This document shows positions 53,559-62,283 of a stretch of DNA of 64,000 bases, one piece after another. The DNA comes from an uncultured Pseudomonadales bacterium. Lineage in GTDB: Bacteria > Pseudomonadota > Gammaproteobacteria > Pseudomonadales > Azotimanducaceae. The DNA lies in NCBI GenBank assembly GCA_951813295.1, contig CATOTI010000002.1:1178001-1242000 (forward strand). Reading direction: 5' to 3'. How positions within the stretch are numbered: the first letter of the stretch is position 1; the number at the start of each line of letters is the position of its first letter. Made by a program: the position numbers and the translations under genes. The notes below the pieces were generated by a model. That model made no database searches and had not been told where the DNA came from. It worked only from the letters and a program-made list of their open reading frames with translations.

Positions 53559-54623
53559 TCAGACCTGGAGGGCCGTCGAGAAGTCCGGGATGTCTTCCCA
53601 GCGACCGGGTTCGGTGTGCCGCATGACCGCAACGGTCTTGATCGCTTCCGGATTGGCCAGCCCGTGGGGTTTCTCGCCTGTGAGCACACGGATCACGTTC
53701 TCTGCCTGCATGACGGCGGTTTCGCGGATGAACGTCTGCGACATCGCCGCGACATGCGGGGTGACGTAACAGTTCGGAATCTTGAGCAGGCGGTTATCCG
53801 ACGGCACCGGTTCGATCTCCGTCACGTCGAGCGCGGCCGCTTCGATCTCTCCCGATTCGAGCGCGTCGGCCAAGGCCTCACCATCGATGATCGGGCCACG
53901 TGCCGTGTTCACGAGCAGCGCCGTCGGCTTCATGAGCTTGAGCGTGTCGGCGTTGATCAGGTGGCGGGATTCATCGGTTGCCGAACAGTGGATCGAGATG
54001 AAGTCCGCTTCCTGCAGCAATTCTTCGAGGCCGACCAGTTTGACGCCGTAGAGATCGGCGGCGAGCTGATTGACGAAGGGATCGAAGGCGAGGATGCGGC
54101 TGACGCCGAAACCGCGCACGCGCGTCGCGAAGGCACGCCCGATGTTGCCGAAACCGATGATCCCGACGGTATGCCCTGAGAGTCGCCGGATCGATGGGGT
54201 GTATTCCCCCATCGCGCGGGGATTATCCGCCCAGGCCCCTTCCCGGGTCGTGCGGATAGCGTCGTAAAGCCGGCGGGTGAGCGACAGCAGGAGCGACATC
54301 GCGTGGTCAGCCACTTCCGTCGTGTTCGAGCCCGGGACGTTGCAGACCATCACGCCGAGCTCCGTGGCGGCATCGATGTCGATCGAATCAACGCCGACAC
54401 CGAAGCGACTGACGACTTTGAGATTCGAACACGCCTGCATCACGCGGCGCGTCGTGTCGGGATGGATGCCGACCTGGGCGCCGTCCGCATCGCCGATGAG
54501 CTCGATCAGCTCATCCTCGGTCCGTGCGGGACCTTCGACGGTCTCGATTCCAGCTGCCGCGTACAGGTCTTTTTGCGACTGCTGTGCGCGCCCATGCAAC
54601 GCCACTTTCAACTGTTTTCCCAT
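53559..54623 (-). CDS. D-2-hydroxyacid dehydrogenase (phosphoglycerate-dehydrogenase-like)
   Basis: The ATG at 54623 gives 354 residues; the open frame further upstream is shadow. Rossmann motif VGIIGFGNIGRAFATRVRGFG, catalytic Arg in LLVNTARGPIIDG, Glu in VTEIEPVP, and His in VTPHVAAMSQ form the family's active site. It interconverts a 2-oxoacid and D-2-hydroxyacid with NAD(H). It lies 11 bp upstream of the GNAT gene on the same strand. It has no ACT domain, so SerA is only one possibility. Confidence 0.88.
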   Translation of the reverse strand: MGKQLKVALHGRAQQSQKDLYAAAGIETVEGPARTEDELIELIGDADGAQVGIHPDTTRRVMQACSNLKVVSRFGVGVDSIDIDAATELGVMVCNVPGSNTTEVADHAMSLLLSLTRRLYDAIRTTREGAWADNPRAMGEYTPSIRRLSGHTVGIIGFGNIGRAFATRVRGFGVSRILAFDPFVNQLAADLYGVKLVGLEELLQEADFISIHCSATDESRHLINADTLKLMKPTALLVNTARGPIIDGEALADALESGEIEAAALDVTEIEPVPSDNRLLKIPNCYVTPHVAAMSQTFIRETAVMQAENVIRVLTGEKPHGLANPEAIKTVAVMRHTEPGRWEDIPDFSTALQV

Positions 54624-54789
54624 CGGCCGACTCCCCTCCACACCGCTATCCAGAATGACAAGGGGCGCGATTGTAGCAACACGTTTTTCAGCCACTGGCA
54701 CGCCGATCTGGTCGGGCGCGCGTTGCTCGCCAGGGATGCCCCGGCTACCCTCGATCGTTTCCCTCGCCGGCACCCAGGAGGATAGAGCG

Positions 54790-55647
54790 ATGGCTGAAGC
54801 CGTCACGAACGAACCGACCTCTCGAGAATTCGTCTTCGCCGAGATCGATCGACTCGGGCTGAAACAGAACGTGCTCGAACTCGAAGAGCAGGGATTTACC
54901 GTGGTTCCGGACGCGCTACCGAGCGCGATGGTCGAGCAGATGCGCGAGATCATCCTGCGCCAGACGGCCGACAAATCCGGTCTCGACGAGGTGCCCGATC
55001 TCGACACGTGGGACGACGGCAACCTGCGTGAAGGGTGCTACCTCCTCTACGAAGATCCGATCTTCGAGCAGGTGGTCATGAACGAGTACACCGTCGCGCT
55101 GATGCAGTACCTGCTCGGTCGCAGCATGGTGCTCTCGACCATGTACTCGCACGTGCGCTGTAAGGGCGACCCGCCCCTACGACTCCATACCGACCAATGG
55201 ACGCTGCAGCTTTCGAACCCCGTTTCGGTCGCCGTCGCGAATTACGCCCTGGTGGACTACGAGCGCGACCGCGGAGCGTTCGCGGCGGTGCCGGGCAGTA
55301 ACCACCTCATGCGCCGACCCGTCCATCCCGACGAAATCGACGTCTACAAAAACCGCGACTGCGTCCCGCTCGAAATGAAGGCCGGATCCGTTGTCGTCAC
55401 CGCCGGGAATACCTGGCATGGCGCGTACGAACGAAAGGTCCCGGGGATACGGCTCAATACGGCAGTCGTGTATTGCCGTTCCTATATCCAGACCCAGGAA
55501 CGCATTCGTGAGGGCGTCACCCAAGCGATGCTCGACCGCAACCCACCGCGCTTCGCCGATCTGATGGGCGTCAACAACTTCCTCGGCTTCGATCGCGACG
55601 GACCGGATTTCACGAAAGCCCGGGCGCTGACGAGCCGGTTCGACTGA
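54790..55647 (+). CDS. phytanoyl-CoA dioxygenase (PhyH) family protein
   Basis: The ATG at 54790 follows GGAGGATAGAGCG and gives 285 residues. Fe(II) ligands His133-x-Asp135 (RLHTDQW) and a distal His in TAGNTWHGAYER, with an Arg in PGIRLNTAVVY for 2-oxoglutarate. The lead ENVLELEEQGFTVVPDALP-like text is typical of the family. It is followed 10 bp later by a second PhyH gene on the same strand, so the two are cotranscribed; sequences are clearly different, not a recent duplication. Confidence 0.88.
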   Translation: MAEAVTNEPTSREFVFAEIDRLGLKQNVLELEEQGFTVVPDALPSAMVEQMREIILRQTADKSGLDEVPDLDTWDDGNLREGCYLLYEDPIFEQVVMNEYTVALMQYLLGRSMVLSTMYSHVRCKGDPPLRLHTDQWTLQLSNPVSVAVANYALVDYERDRGAFAAVPGSNHLMRRPVHPDEIDVYKNRDCVPLEMKAGSVVVTAGNTWHGAYERKVPGIRLNTAVVYCRSYIQTQERIREGVTQAMLDRNPPRFADLMGVNNFLGFDRDGPDFTKARALTSRFD

Positions 55648-55657
55648 GGGCTTGCGA

Positions 55658-56548
55658 ATGGATATCTCAGAATACGGCACCTCCGACAACGTCGATCCGA
55701 TCATCAAGAGTTGCGAGACGTACGGGCTCTTCAAACACATCGTCGAGCTCGAGGCGTACGGCATGACGGTCGTACCGCCGGAGACCATGCGTGTCGCCGA
55801 CGATTTCGCACAACGCCTGCGCGAGGCGATCATCCGAACGTGCGAGCTGCGCAACGATGTCGAGATCGGCGACTTCCGGACGGCTGATCCGCCGATGGCG
55901 AAGACGCGGCAGAACACCTGGGATCTTCTGCACGAGGACGACGTCTTCGTCGAAGCCCTTTTGAATCCCGTGCAACTGACCCTCGTGCGTTGGCTGCTCG
56001 GCCAGAGCGCCGTCTTTTCGGGCCATACCTGGATCATCAAGGGCAAGGACGGCCACGATCTGGGCCTGCACAGCGATTCGCACGGCATTCCGCCGGGTGC
56101 GGGCCATATCGCCCACATGTGCAACGCCTCCTGGATCTGCACCGATTATGCGAGCGCGGACGACGGTCCAACGGTCTTCGTGCCGGGCAGCCATAAGTTT
56201 GGTCGCGCCACGTTGACCCACGAGACCAATCTCGAGAACACCCCGTTCAAGACCTTCCCGCTGATCGCGCCCGCTGGATCGCTCGCCCTTTGGAATGGCG
56301 CGGTCTGGCACGGCTCCGTCAAGCGCCACAAACCGGGTTTGCGCGTGACGCTAGTGCAGAACTTCATGCGTCCCTACATGCGCCCGCAGCACGAGTACGA
56401 TCGAACGACTTCTGCCGATCTGATCGAGCGTTACCCGGAACTCGGTCGCATCATCGGCAAACCGCTCTACCCTTATGAGGACTCGCAGAACCCGGCGCCT
56501 GATCGAATCGCACCGTTCATGCTCGCCGGACGGGATCCGTACGCCTAA
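55658..56548 (+). CDS. phytanoyl-CoA dioxygenase (PhyH) family protein
   Basis: The ATG at 55658 (a TTG at 55652 is also in frame) gives 296 residues. It has GLFKHIVELEAYGMTVVPPE, a triad with His138-x-Asp140 (LHSDSHG), and a distal His in AVWHGSVKRHKPGLRVTL. It resembles its upstream neighbour in layout and probably works on a related substrate. Its last four bases overlap the stop of the convergent PhyH gene. Confidence 0.87.
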   Translation: MDISEYGTSDNVDPIIKSCETYGLFKHIVELEAYGMTVVPPETMRVADDFAQRLREAIIRTCELRNDVEIGDFRTADPPMAKTRQNTWDLLHEDDVFVEALLNPVQLTLVRWLLGQSAVFSGHTWIIKGKDGHDLGLHSDSHGIPPGAGHIAHMCNASWICTDYASADDGPTVFVPGSHKFGRATLTHETNLENTPFKTFPLIAPAGSLALWNGAVWHGSVKRHKPGLRVTLVQNFMRPYMRPQHEYDRTTSADLIERYPELGRIIGKPLYPYEDSQNPAPDRIAPFMLAGRDPYA

Positions 56549-57468
56549 GTAGGCGCGGGTTTCAATTCGCCGAGTGCGTACTCACCACGACGCAGGACGT
56601 CGTGGTGGGTTTCATAGCCGCCATAGCCCTGCCATCCGGCGAAGCCGATGAGCGCGAGCAGTTCATCGGATGCCTCACGTAACACCTCATCCGACGTGCC
56701 GAGAAGGAAGTTCTCCTGCTGACGAAACTGCCATGAGCAGAAATTCGTCGTGAGACCAATCCTGTCACTATCCGTTCGATTCTCGCCGGTGGAATGCCAC
56801 GTCCGCCCTTCGAAGATGGCCACCGTGCCGGCCGGCCCGATAGCGGGAATCCAGTTCGCGTCATCATCCACCGAGTGATCCGGTTGCCGGCCGCTCCGAT
56901 GACTTCCGGGCACGAGTAACGTGGCGCCGTTCTCTTCGGTGAAGTCATCGATCATCCACATGGCGTTACACACGAACGCCGGCGCGATCGCCGGTAGATC
57001 GCGCGTCGCTTCGTCGACATCGTGCCCGCGGTTCCCGGCGCGTGTGATATCGCCCGGTTTCACGAGCGTCGCGGAACCGGCCCTGACCGGCGGCGGCATC
57101 CAGAACTGATCGGTATGGAAAGCCTTTCGCTGACCGGGCCGCGCAAAATGGGCGTGGTACGACGACAGCTGGTACTTCGCCCCGAGCACGTGGCGCGTGA
57201 TCGCGTGCACGGCCTCGTTGAGGATGATGTCGCGAAAGATCTCGCCCTTGTTGAGCAGGAATTTGACGATCTGCTTGTTGTCGGCGCCGACGTAGGAGAC
57301 GTCGAGTTCCTCTTCGGCGGCCTTCTGTTCCTGAAGCCGCGCCCTGATGGCCTCGAGTTCTCTCGTCGACAGCACGTCAGCGACGAGGCAGAAGCCGAAT
57401 TCGTCCATGTGCGCCCTGGCGAGGTCAAGGTCCGCCGTGGGCGACGGATGTTGAATCGATATGTTCAC
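56545..57468 (-). CDS. phytanoyl-CoA dioxygenase (PhyH) family protein
   Basis: GTG 57468, preceded by GGGGGATGACC, gives 307 residues; an ATG at 57492 would add 8. Fe ligands His118-x-Asp120 (AFHTDQFW) and a distal His in GRTWHSTGENR, with an Arg in DRIGLTT. The region ENGATLLVPGSHRSGRQ is typical of PhyH. It is convergent with the other two PhyH genes, so this trio shares a locus but not a promoter. Confidence 0.87.
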   Translation of the reverse strand: MNISIQHPSPTADLDLARAHMDEFGFCLVADVLSTRELEAIRARLQEQKAAEEELDVSYVGADNKQIVKFLLNKGEIFRDIILNEAVHAITRHVLGAKYQLSSYHAHFARPGQRKAFHTDQFWMPPPVRAGSATLVKPGDITRAGNRGHDVDEATRDLPAIAPAFVCNAMWMIDDFTEENGATLLVPGSHRSGRQPDHSVDDDANWIPAIGPAGTVAIFEGRTWHSTGENRTDSDRIGLTTNFCSWQFRQQENFLLGTSDEVLREASDELLALIGFAGWQGYGGYETHHDVLRRGEYALGELKPAPT

Positions 57469-57511
57469 GTGGTCATCCCCCTTGCGAGACAAGACTACGT
57501 GGGCGGGATGT

Positions 57512-58666
57512 TCAGCGTCGACTCGCGCGCGCCACCTCGCGATAACCGCGAAGGCTCGTTTTCGCGTACCTCAGGTTCCAGGCGCTCGCCTGCTTCGAGA
57601 TGTTGGCGCGAGCAAGCGACAAACCGGCGCGGGCTCGCGCGAGCGCATGCAACGCTGTGTCTTCCGCGTCTCCGTCACCGCGCTCGAGTGCGCTTGCGAG
57701 CGCGGTTTCCAACGCCGCTAGTCGATCGAGACGGCGCGCCAGGTCCCTTGCCGCGTCGACGACTTCGTCGCGTTCGGCATAAAACCTGTTACGCACGAGC
57801 CAAGCGGCCGTCGCGAGGAGATCTTCGTCGCTCGCCGACGTGCTGTTCGCCATCAAAGCCTTGAAGGCGACCAATGCATCGTCGGAGCTTCCCGATCGGG
57901 CAACTTTGAGCACGTCGGCGAAACCGGCGGGATCGATCGACGCCGGCAGGTTCGGGACGCGCCCGATGGTCGCGAGCATTTGGAAATCGTTACGCGGGTA
58001 AGCGACCGCAACACGTTCTCGCGGCTCGACCACCTCGTCGGTGCGCGGATAGTCACCGAGGAAATAGTCGATCGCATCGACCAGCTCGGCCGATACGGGA
58101 CGCCGGCCCCCCACTTTTCGATAGAAGATCTCACCATCGGGCGCGACCAGGTAGACCGCGTGAATGGCGAGCTCCTGCGTGTCCGGGTTCTGAACCCGGA
58201 ATGTCTGAATCAATGCCTGATCGGGGTCGGCGCCGAGCGCGAAGGAGAGTCCCAACCGGTCGATCATCGCCAACGATTCGTTGGGCTCGTCGACAGAAAC
58301 CCCCACCACTTCGACACCGCGAGATTCGAACCGGCTGATCTGATGCTGCAGCTCGCCGAGCTGCACGTTACAGGCAGGTCACCAATGACCACGGTAGAAG
58401 ATGAGCGCGACGGGGCCTTTCTCGCGCAAGGCTTCGAGCGACACCTCGCCGCCGCCGGCTTGCGGTAGAACGAAATCGGGCGCTAATTCACCGATCCCGA
58501 GCGCATCAGGCGCGTCACGACTCGCGCCGTAACCGTTTGTCGTGATGTCGATCGCGTCGGCGCTTCGCGACGACGGCTTGTAACGCGGCACGTTGTCACC
58601 GAGGGCGTTCGTCGCGATGGCGATCGCCGTGCCGAACGCGAGGATGCTTCGCACAAGCCGACGCAT
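57512..58666 (-). CDS. peroxiredoxin-like (AhpC/TSA) protein with in-frame TGA at the redox Cys, probable selenoprotein
   Basis: The ATG at 58666 opens a signal-peptide protein (RLVRSILAFGTAIAIATNAL). The thioredoxin fold begins IGELAPDFVLPQAGGGEV and reads FYRGHW, then TGA (58379-58381), then PACNVQLGELQ, VVGVSVDEPNESL, and a 130-residue C-terminal helical extension to 57512. In relatives the motif is FYRG-W-C-P-x-C-N, so TGA replaces the peroxidatic Cys and gives UxxC. Both sides stay in one frame with no other lesion (384 residues including Sec). A hairpin 13 bases after the TGA could be a SECIS. It follows the MOSC gene by 10 bp. Confidence 0.8.
58347..58365 (-). promoter_or_regulatory. 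possible bacterial SECIS hairpin
   Basis: On the minus strand an 8-bp stem TGCAGCTC/GAGCTGCA closes on a GGC loop. The loop lies 22-24 bases after the in-frame TGA, within the distance where bacterial SECIS elements place their apical loop, and begins with G as those usually do. The stem also encodes QLGELQ, so the pairing could be a coding coincidence. It is listed because it supports selenocysteine insertion at 58379-58381. Confidence 0.5.
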
Positions 58667-58676
58667 CCCGCGCACC

Positions 58677-59123
58677 TCAGGCCTCGACCGCATCACCGAG
58701 CGCCGCATCGCCGGACTCGACGACCTCGGCGCGCAACCCACCACGTTCGCGCAGCCCGAAAACGACATCGCGCGCGGTCATCCGGTAATGCGCCAGCCGT
58801 TCGCCCAACGTCATGCAGGGGTGACAAGGTTCGACCCCCACAAGCACCGCACTGCCGACTTTGAAGCGCTGGCCCACGAGCACGTTCAGGTCGACGCCTT
58901 CGGTGACGATGTTGCGGCCCATGTCCGTGGGCGCGTAGCCGTTGTCGGTCTCGTTGTTGAAGAGCGCTACCGCTTCACTCGCGATCAACGTCACCTGATC
59001 GGCTCGATCACCACCGAAATGGCGATCCCCTTCGATGCCCTTCGCGGCAACGAGCCGGACGCCCTCGACGGACCGACGCTCACCGTCCTCCGAATGAATC
59101 TGCATGGCGACGATCGAGCCCAC
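58677..59123 (-). CDS. MOSC domain protein
   Basis: 148 residues. VRLVAAKGIEGDRHFGGDRADQVTLIASEAVA opens the MOSC fold, and VEPCHPCMTLGERLAHY holds the conserved Cys. MOSC domains carry sulfur for molybdenum cofactor sulfurase and related enzymes and also occur as stand-alone proteins (YiiM/YuaD type). An internal ATG at 59105 is an alternative start. It sits just upstream of the selenoprotein-like gene in the same direction, so the two probably share a transcript. Confidence 0.85.
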   Translation of the reverse strand: MGSIVAMQIHSEDGERRSVEGVRLVAAKGIEGDRHFGGDRADQVTLIASEAVALFNNETDNGYAPTDMGRNIVTEGVDLNVLVGQRFKVGSAVLVGVEPCHPCMTLGERLAHYRMTARDVVFGLRERGGLRAEVVESGDAALGDAVEA

Positions 59124-59205
59124 ATTTACCTCCGCAAAAACGACACTTTCGAAAACGGCGAAACTCGCTGGATACTACGCCTTCATTCCCCGTCCAGTTG
59201 AGCCC

Positions 59206-60216
59206 ATGTCTTACGCCGCAAACGAACCCATCGAAACCTGGCAGGCGCGTGAGGCGCCGGAAGCCGTACTCGAACCCGATCTCGAAATCGTCGATCCCCA
59301 CCACCACCTCTGGGATCTGCGCACCTTCACGATCGAACCGCATTACAGCTTCGAGCAGAAGGTCTATCTCGCGCACGAGATCCTGGACGACCTCGACGCG
59401 GGCGGTCACAACGTCGTCGAGACGGTATTCGCGCAGTGCGGTGCGTTCTATCGCGCCGATGGTCCCGAGCCGATGCGTTGCGTCGGCGAGACCGAGTTCG
59501 TGAACGGCATCGTCGCGATGAGCCGGTCGGGCATTTACGGCCCCGCGCGACTGTGCACCGGCATCTTCAGCACCGCCGATCTGCGCGCCGGCGCCGCGGT
59601 TGAGGAAGTGCTCGAGGCGCATCTGGCCGCGTCGGGAAATTTCCGCGGCATTCGTAGCGCTTTTCCGTCCGATCTGAACGCGACGTTCATGGAGGGGTAT
59701 CGGGTACTTGCGAAGTACGGGCTTTCGTTCGACAACTTCTCACCCGACGTTTCACGGTTGCCGACGCTCGCCGAGCTCGCGAAGGCCGTTCCGGACGTCA
59801 CCGTCATCGTCAATCACCTCGGCGGGACGATCGATCCGAACGCCAGCGGCGACGAGGTCGAGCATTGGCGCACGTGTATCGACGCCGTCGCGGCTTGCCC
59901 CAACGCCGTGATGAAGATCGGCGGCGCTCAGATGCGGGTCGGACCGTGGGAGCCACCATTTCACATGAACCAGCGCGAGACGCCCATCGGCTCGGAGGAA
60001 CTCTGCGAACTGCTCTACCCCTGGTACGAATACGCGATTGAGAAGTTCGGGCCGAGCCGCTGCATGTTCGAGTCGAACTTTCCGGTCGACAAGGAATGTG
60101 TCTCCTACCGGACGCTCTGGAATACCTTCAAGCGGATCGCGGCACGCGCGGGACTTTCGGATAGCGAAAAGGCCGACGTCTTCGCCGGCACGGCCCGCCG
60201 AGCGTACCGGCTGTAA
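59206..60216 (+). CDS. amidohydrolase-2 family TIM-barrel hydrolase
   Basis: The ATG at 59206 gives 336 residues. DLEIVDPHHHLWDLR is the N-terminal metal-binding HxH motif, VIVNHLGG the middle His, and MFESNFPVDKECVSY the region with a conserved Asp. This layout is common in lactonases and 2-pyrone-4,6-dicarboxylate-hydrolase relatives. It begins the rightward group with DUF1592/DUF1552 genes, 14 bp before the next start. Confidence 0.86.
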   Translation: MSYAANEPIETWQAREAPEAVLEPDLEIVDPHHHLWDLRTFTIEPHYSFEQKVYLAHEILDDLDAGGHNVVETVFAQCGAFYRADGPEPMRCVGETEFVNGIVAMSRSGIYGPARLCTGIFSTADLRAGAAVEEVLEAHLAASGNFRGIRSAFPSDLNATFMEGYRVLAKYGLSFDNFSPDVSRLPTLAELAKAVPDVTVIVNHLGGTIDPNASGDEVEHWRTCIDAVAACPNAVMKIGGAQMRVGPWEPPFHMNQRETPIGSEELCELLYPWYEYAIEKFGPSRCMFESNFPVDKECVSYRTLWNTFKRIAARAGLSDSEKADVFAGTARRAYRL

Positions 60217-60230
60217 CGGTCGGTCCACCC

Positions 60231-62252
60231 ATGAATCACCCGAGCCATCGCATTTGGTGCACCGCCATCGCGGCCCTCCTCTTGTCGGGTTGCGGCGCGG
60301 TTGAGCCGGGTGGGATCCCCGACGAGCTACGCGAGCGATCCCTCGACGACATTCGATCGGTTCATCGGCTGAACCGGGTCGAGTACGACAACACGATTCG
60401 TGATCTGACCGGCAGTGAGCTCAAGCCCGGGGCCCTTTTCCCACCCGACGACATCAGTCACGGATTCGACAACATCGCGGACGTGTTGAGCCTCTCCCCC
60501 GTGCAGGTCGAGATGGCGTACAACGCCGCCGACGCCGTGATCGATGACGTGATGGCGCGATCGAAGGTCCGCCACCAACGTTTCGAAGCCGAAAGCGTTG
60601 GCGCCGAAAACGGCGTGATCGCCGGCGACGCCTGGAAGCTCATCACGGAAGGCGAAGTCGTCGTTCGCCCGGAAGCCCCGACCGATCATCCGGGCTCGGG
60701 CACCTACACGATTCGAGCGCTCGCTCACGCCGAGCGAACGGGTCCCACACCCGTGCGGCTCGTCATCCGCGTCGACGGCGAGGATGTCGAGGCATTCGAC
60801 GTTCTCGATAGCACGACCAAGAGCGCTTACCAGACGACGATCACCCTCGAACGAGCGCCCGAATCGGTCGCGCTCGCGTATACCAACGATCTCGGCACGG
60901 GGTCGATCTATCGCAACGTGCACGTCGACGCGATCACGATCGAGGGTCCGTCGGAACTCACCGTCGCCAACCCACTCCGTGAACGGATCGTCACCTGCGA
61001 CCTCGAAACGGAACCCCGGTGCCTGGTCGACACCATTGCCCGTTTTGGTGATCGCGCTTGGCGGCGGCCGCTCACGTTCGAGGAGATCGACGGATTGGTC
61101 TCGCTCGCCACGGAAGTCGAAGCGCAAGAGCGCGACTACGTCGATCGACGCGCCGCCCGCGACGAGGGACTCGCCAGCGCATTGCGCGCGATTCTCGCTT
61201 CGCCCAACTTCCTGTTTCGCATCGAGCGAATGGGCGCTGAAACTTCCGAGCGCATCGACGCCTTCGCGCTTGCCTCGCGCCTATCTTATTTCCTCTGGAG
61301 TACCCAGCCGGACGAACGCCTCCACCGACTCGCCGCCACGGGCGAACTCACGAATGAGACGATCCTCGAGCGTGAAGTCGAGCGCTTGCTGACGGACGAT
61401 CGCGCCGCGGCGTTGGTCGACAACTTCGTGGGCCAATGGCTTTCGCTGCGCGGCCTCGACGAACACGAACCCGACGCTCGCGTCTTTCCTGATTACGACG
61501 TCGCGCTCAAGAACGACATGGTCACCGAAACGAAGCTCGTCTTCGGTGAACTCCTGAACGAAAACGCCCCAGTCCATGAACTGTTGACCGCCGACTTCAC
61601 CTACACGAACGAACGCCTGGCAACGCACTACGACCTCGACCCGAACGGCAGCTCGTTCACTCGCCAGGTGCTTCCCGGTGACCGTGCGGGCATCCTCGGT
61701 CATGCCAGTATCCTGACCGCCACGTCCCATCCCGCGCGAACGTCGCCGGTCAAGCGCGGTAAGTGGGTTCTCGAGCAACTCCTTTGCACGACGCCGCCGC
61801 CTCCACCGCCGGGCGTCGACGGCCTGGCCCAGGAAGCCACGCCCTCCGGAACACTGCGCGAGCGCATGGAAGCACACCGTGCGGAGCCCGTTTGCGCCGG
61901 CTGTCATAGCTTCATGGACCCCATCGGATTTGGCCTCGAAAACTTCGATGGCACCGGTCGTTTCCGACGCGACGACCACGGATTCGCAATCGATGCGTCC
62001 GGCACGCTGCCTAGTGGCGAAGCCTTCGTGGGCGGCGTCGAACTCGCCCGACTCATCGCCACCGATGTACGATTTCCGCGGTGCGTCGTCACGAAAATCG
62101 CCACGTTCGCACTCGGCCACGCTCCCCAATGGAACGTCCGCCCGTTCACCGATCGTTGGCTCGCTGGCGGCGCCGGGCTGCGCGACCTCGTCATTTCACT
62201 CATCATGAGTGAACCTTTTCGCACCCATCGCGTTCGGTCCGCACTCGACTGA
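60231..62252 (+). CDS. DUF1587/1595/1592/1588/1585 multidomain lipoprotein
   Basis: A 673-residue protein with a lipoprotein signal (LLLSGCGAVEPGG). Domain order is DUF1587 (VEYDNTIRDLTG), a beta-rich insert, DUF1595 (RFGDRAWRRPLT), DUF1592 (RLSYFLWSTQPDERL), DUF1588 (GILGHASILTATSHPARTSP) with a haem-like CAGCH at the EPVCAGCHSFMDPIG site, and DUF1585 near the end. Such proteins, frequent in Planctomycetes and some Proteobacteria, are cytochrome-like and nearly always paired with a DUF1552 gene, as here. Function unknown. Confidence 0.88.
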   Translation: MNHPSHRIWCTAIAALLLSGCGAVEPGGIPDELRERSLDDIRSVHRLNRVEYDNTIRDLTGSELKPGALFPPDDISHGFDNIADVLSLSPVQVEMAYNAADAVIDDVMARSKVRHQRFEAESVGAENGVIAGDAWKLITEGEVVVRPEAPTDHPGSGTYTIRALAHAERTGPTPVRLVIRVDGEDVEAFDVLDSTTKSAYQTTITLERAPESVALAYTNDLGTGSIYRNVHVDAITIEGPSELTVANPLRERIVTCDLETEPRCLVDTIARFGDRAWRRPLTFEEIDGLVSLATEVEAQERDYVDRRAARDEGLASALRAILASPNFLFRIERMGAETSERIDAFALASRLSYFLWSTQPDERLHRLAATGELTNETILEREVERLLTDDRAAALVDNFVGQWLSLRGLDEHEPDARVFPDYDVALKNDMVTETKLVFGELLNENAPVHELLTADFTYTNERLATHYDLDPNGSSFTRQVLPGDRAGILGHASILTATSHPARTSPVKRGKWVLEQLLCTTPPPPPPGVDGLAQEATPSGTLRERMEAHRAEPVCAGCHSFMDPIGFGLENFDGTGRFRRDDHGFAIDASGTLPSGEAFVGGVELARLIATDVRFPRCVVTKIATFALGHAPQWNVRPFTDRWLAGGAGLRDLVISLIMSEPFRTHRVRSALD

Positions 62253-62283
62253 GCGCGCGTTCAAACAGGAGCCGGCCACGACC

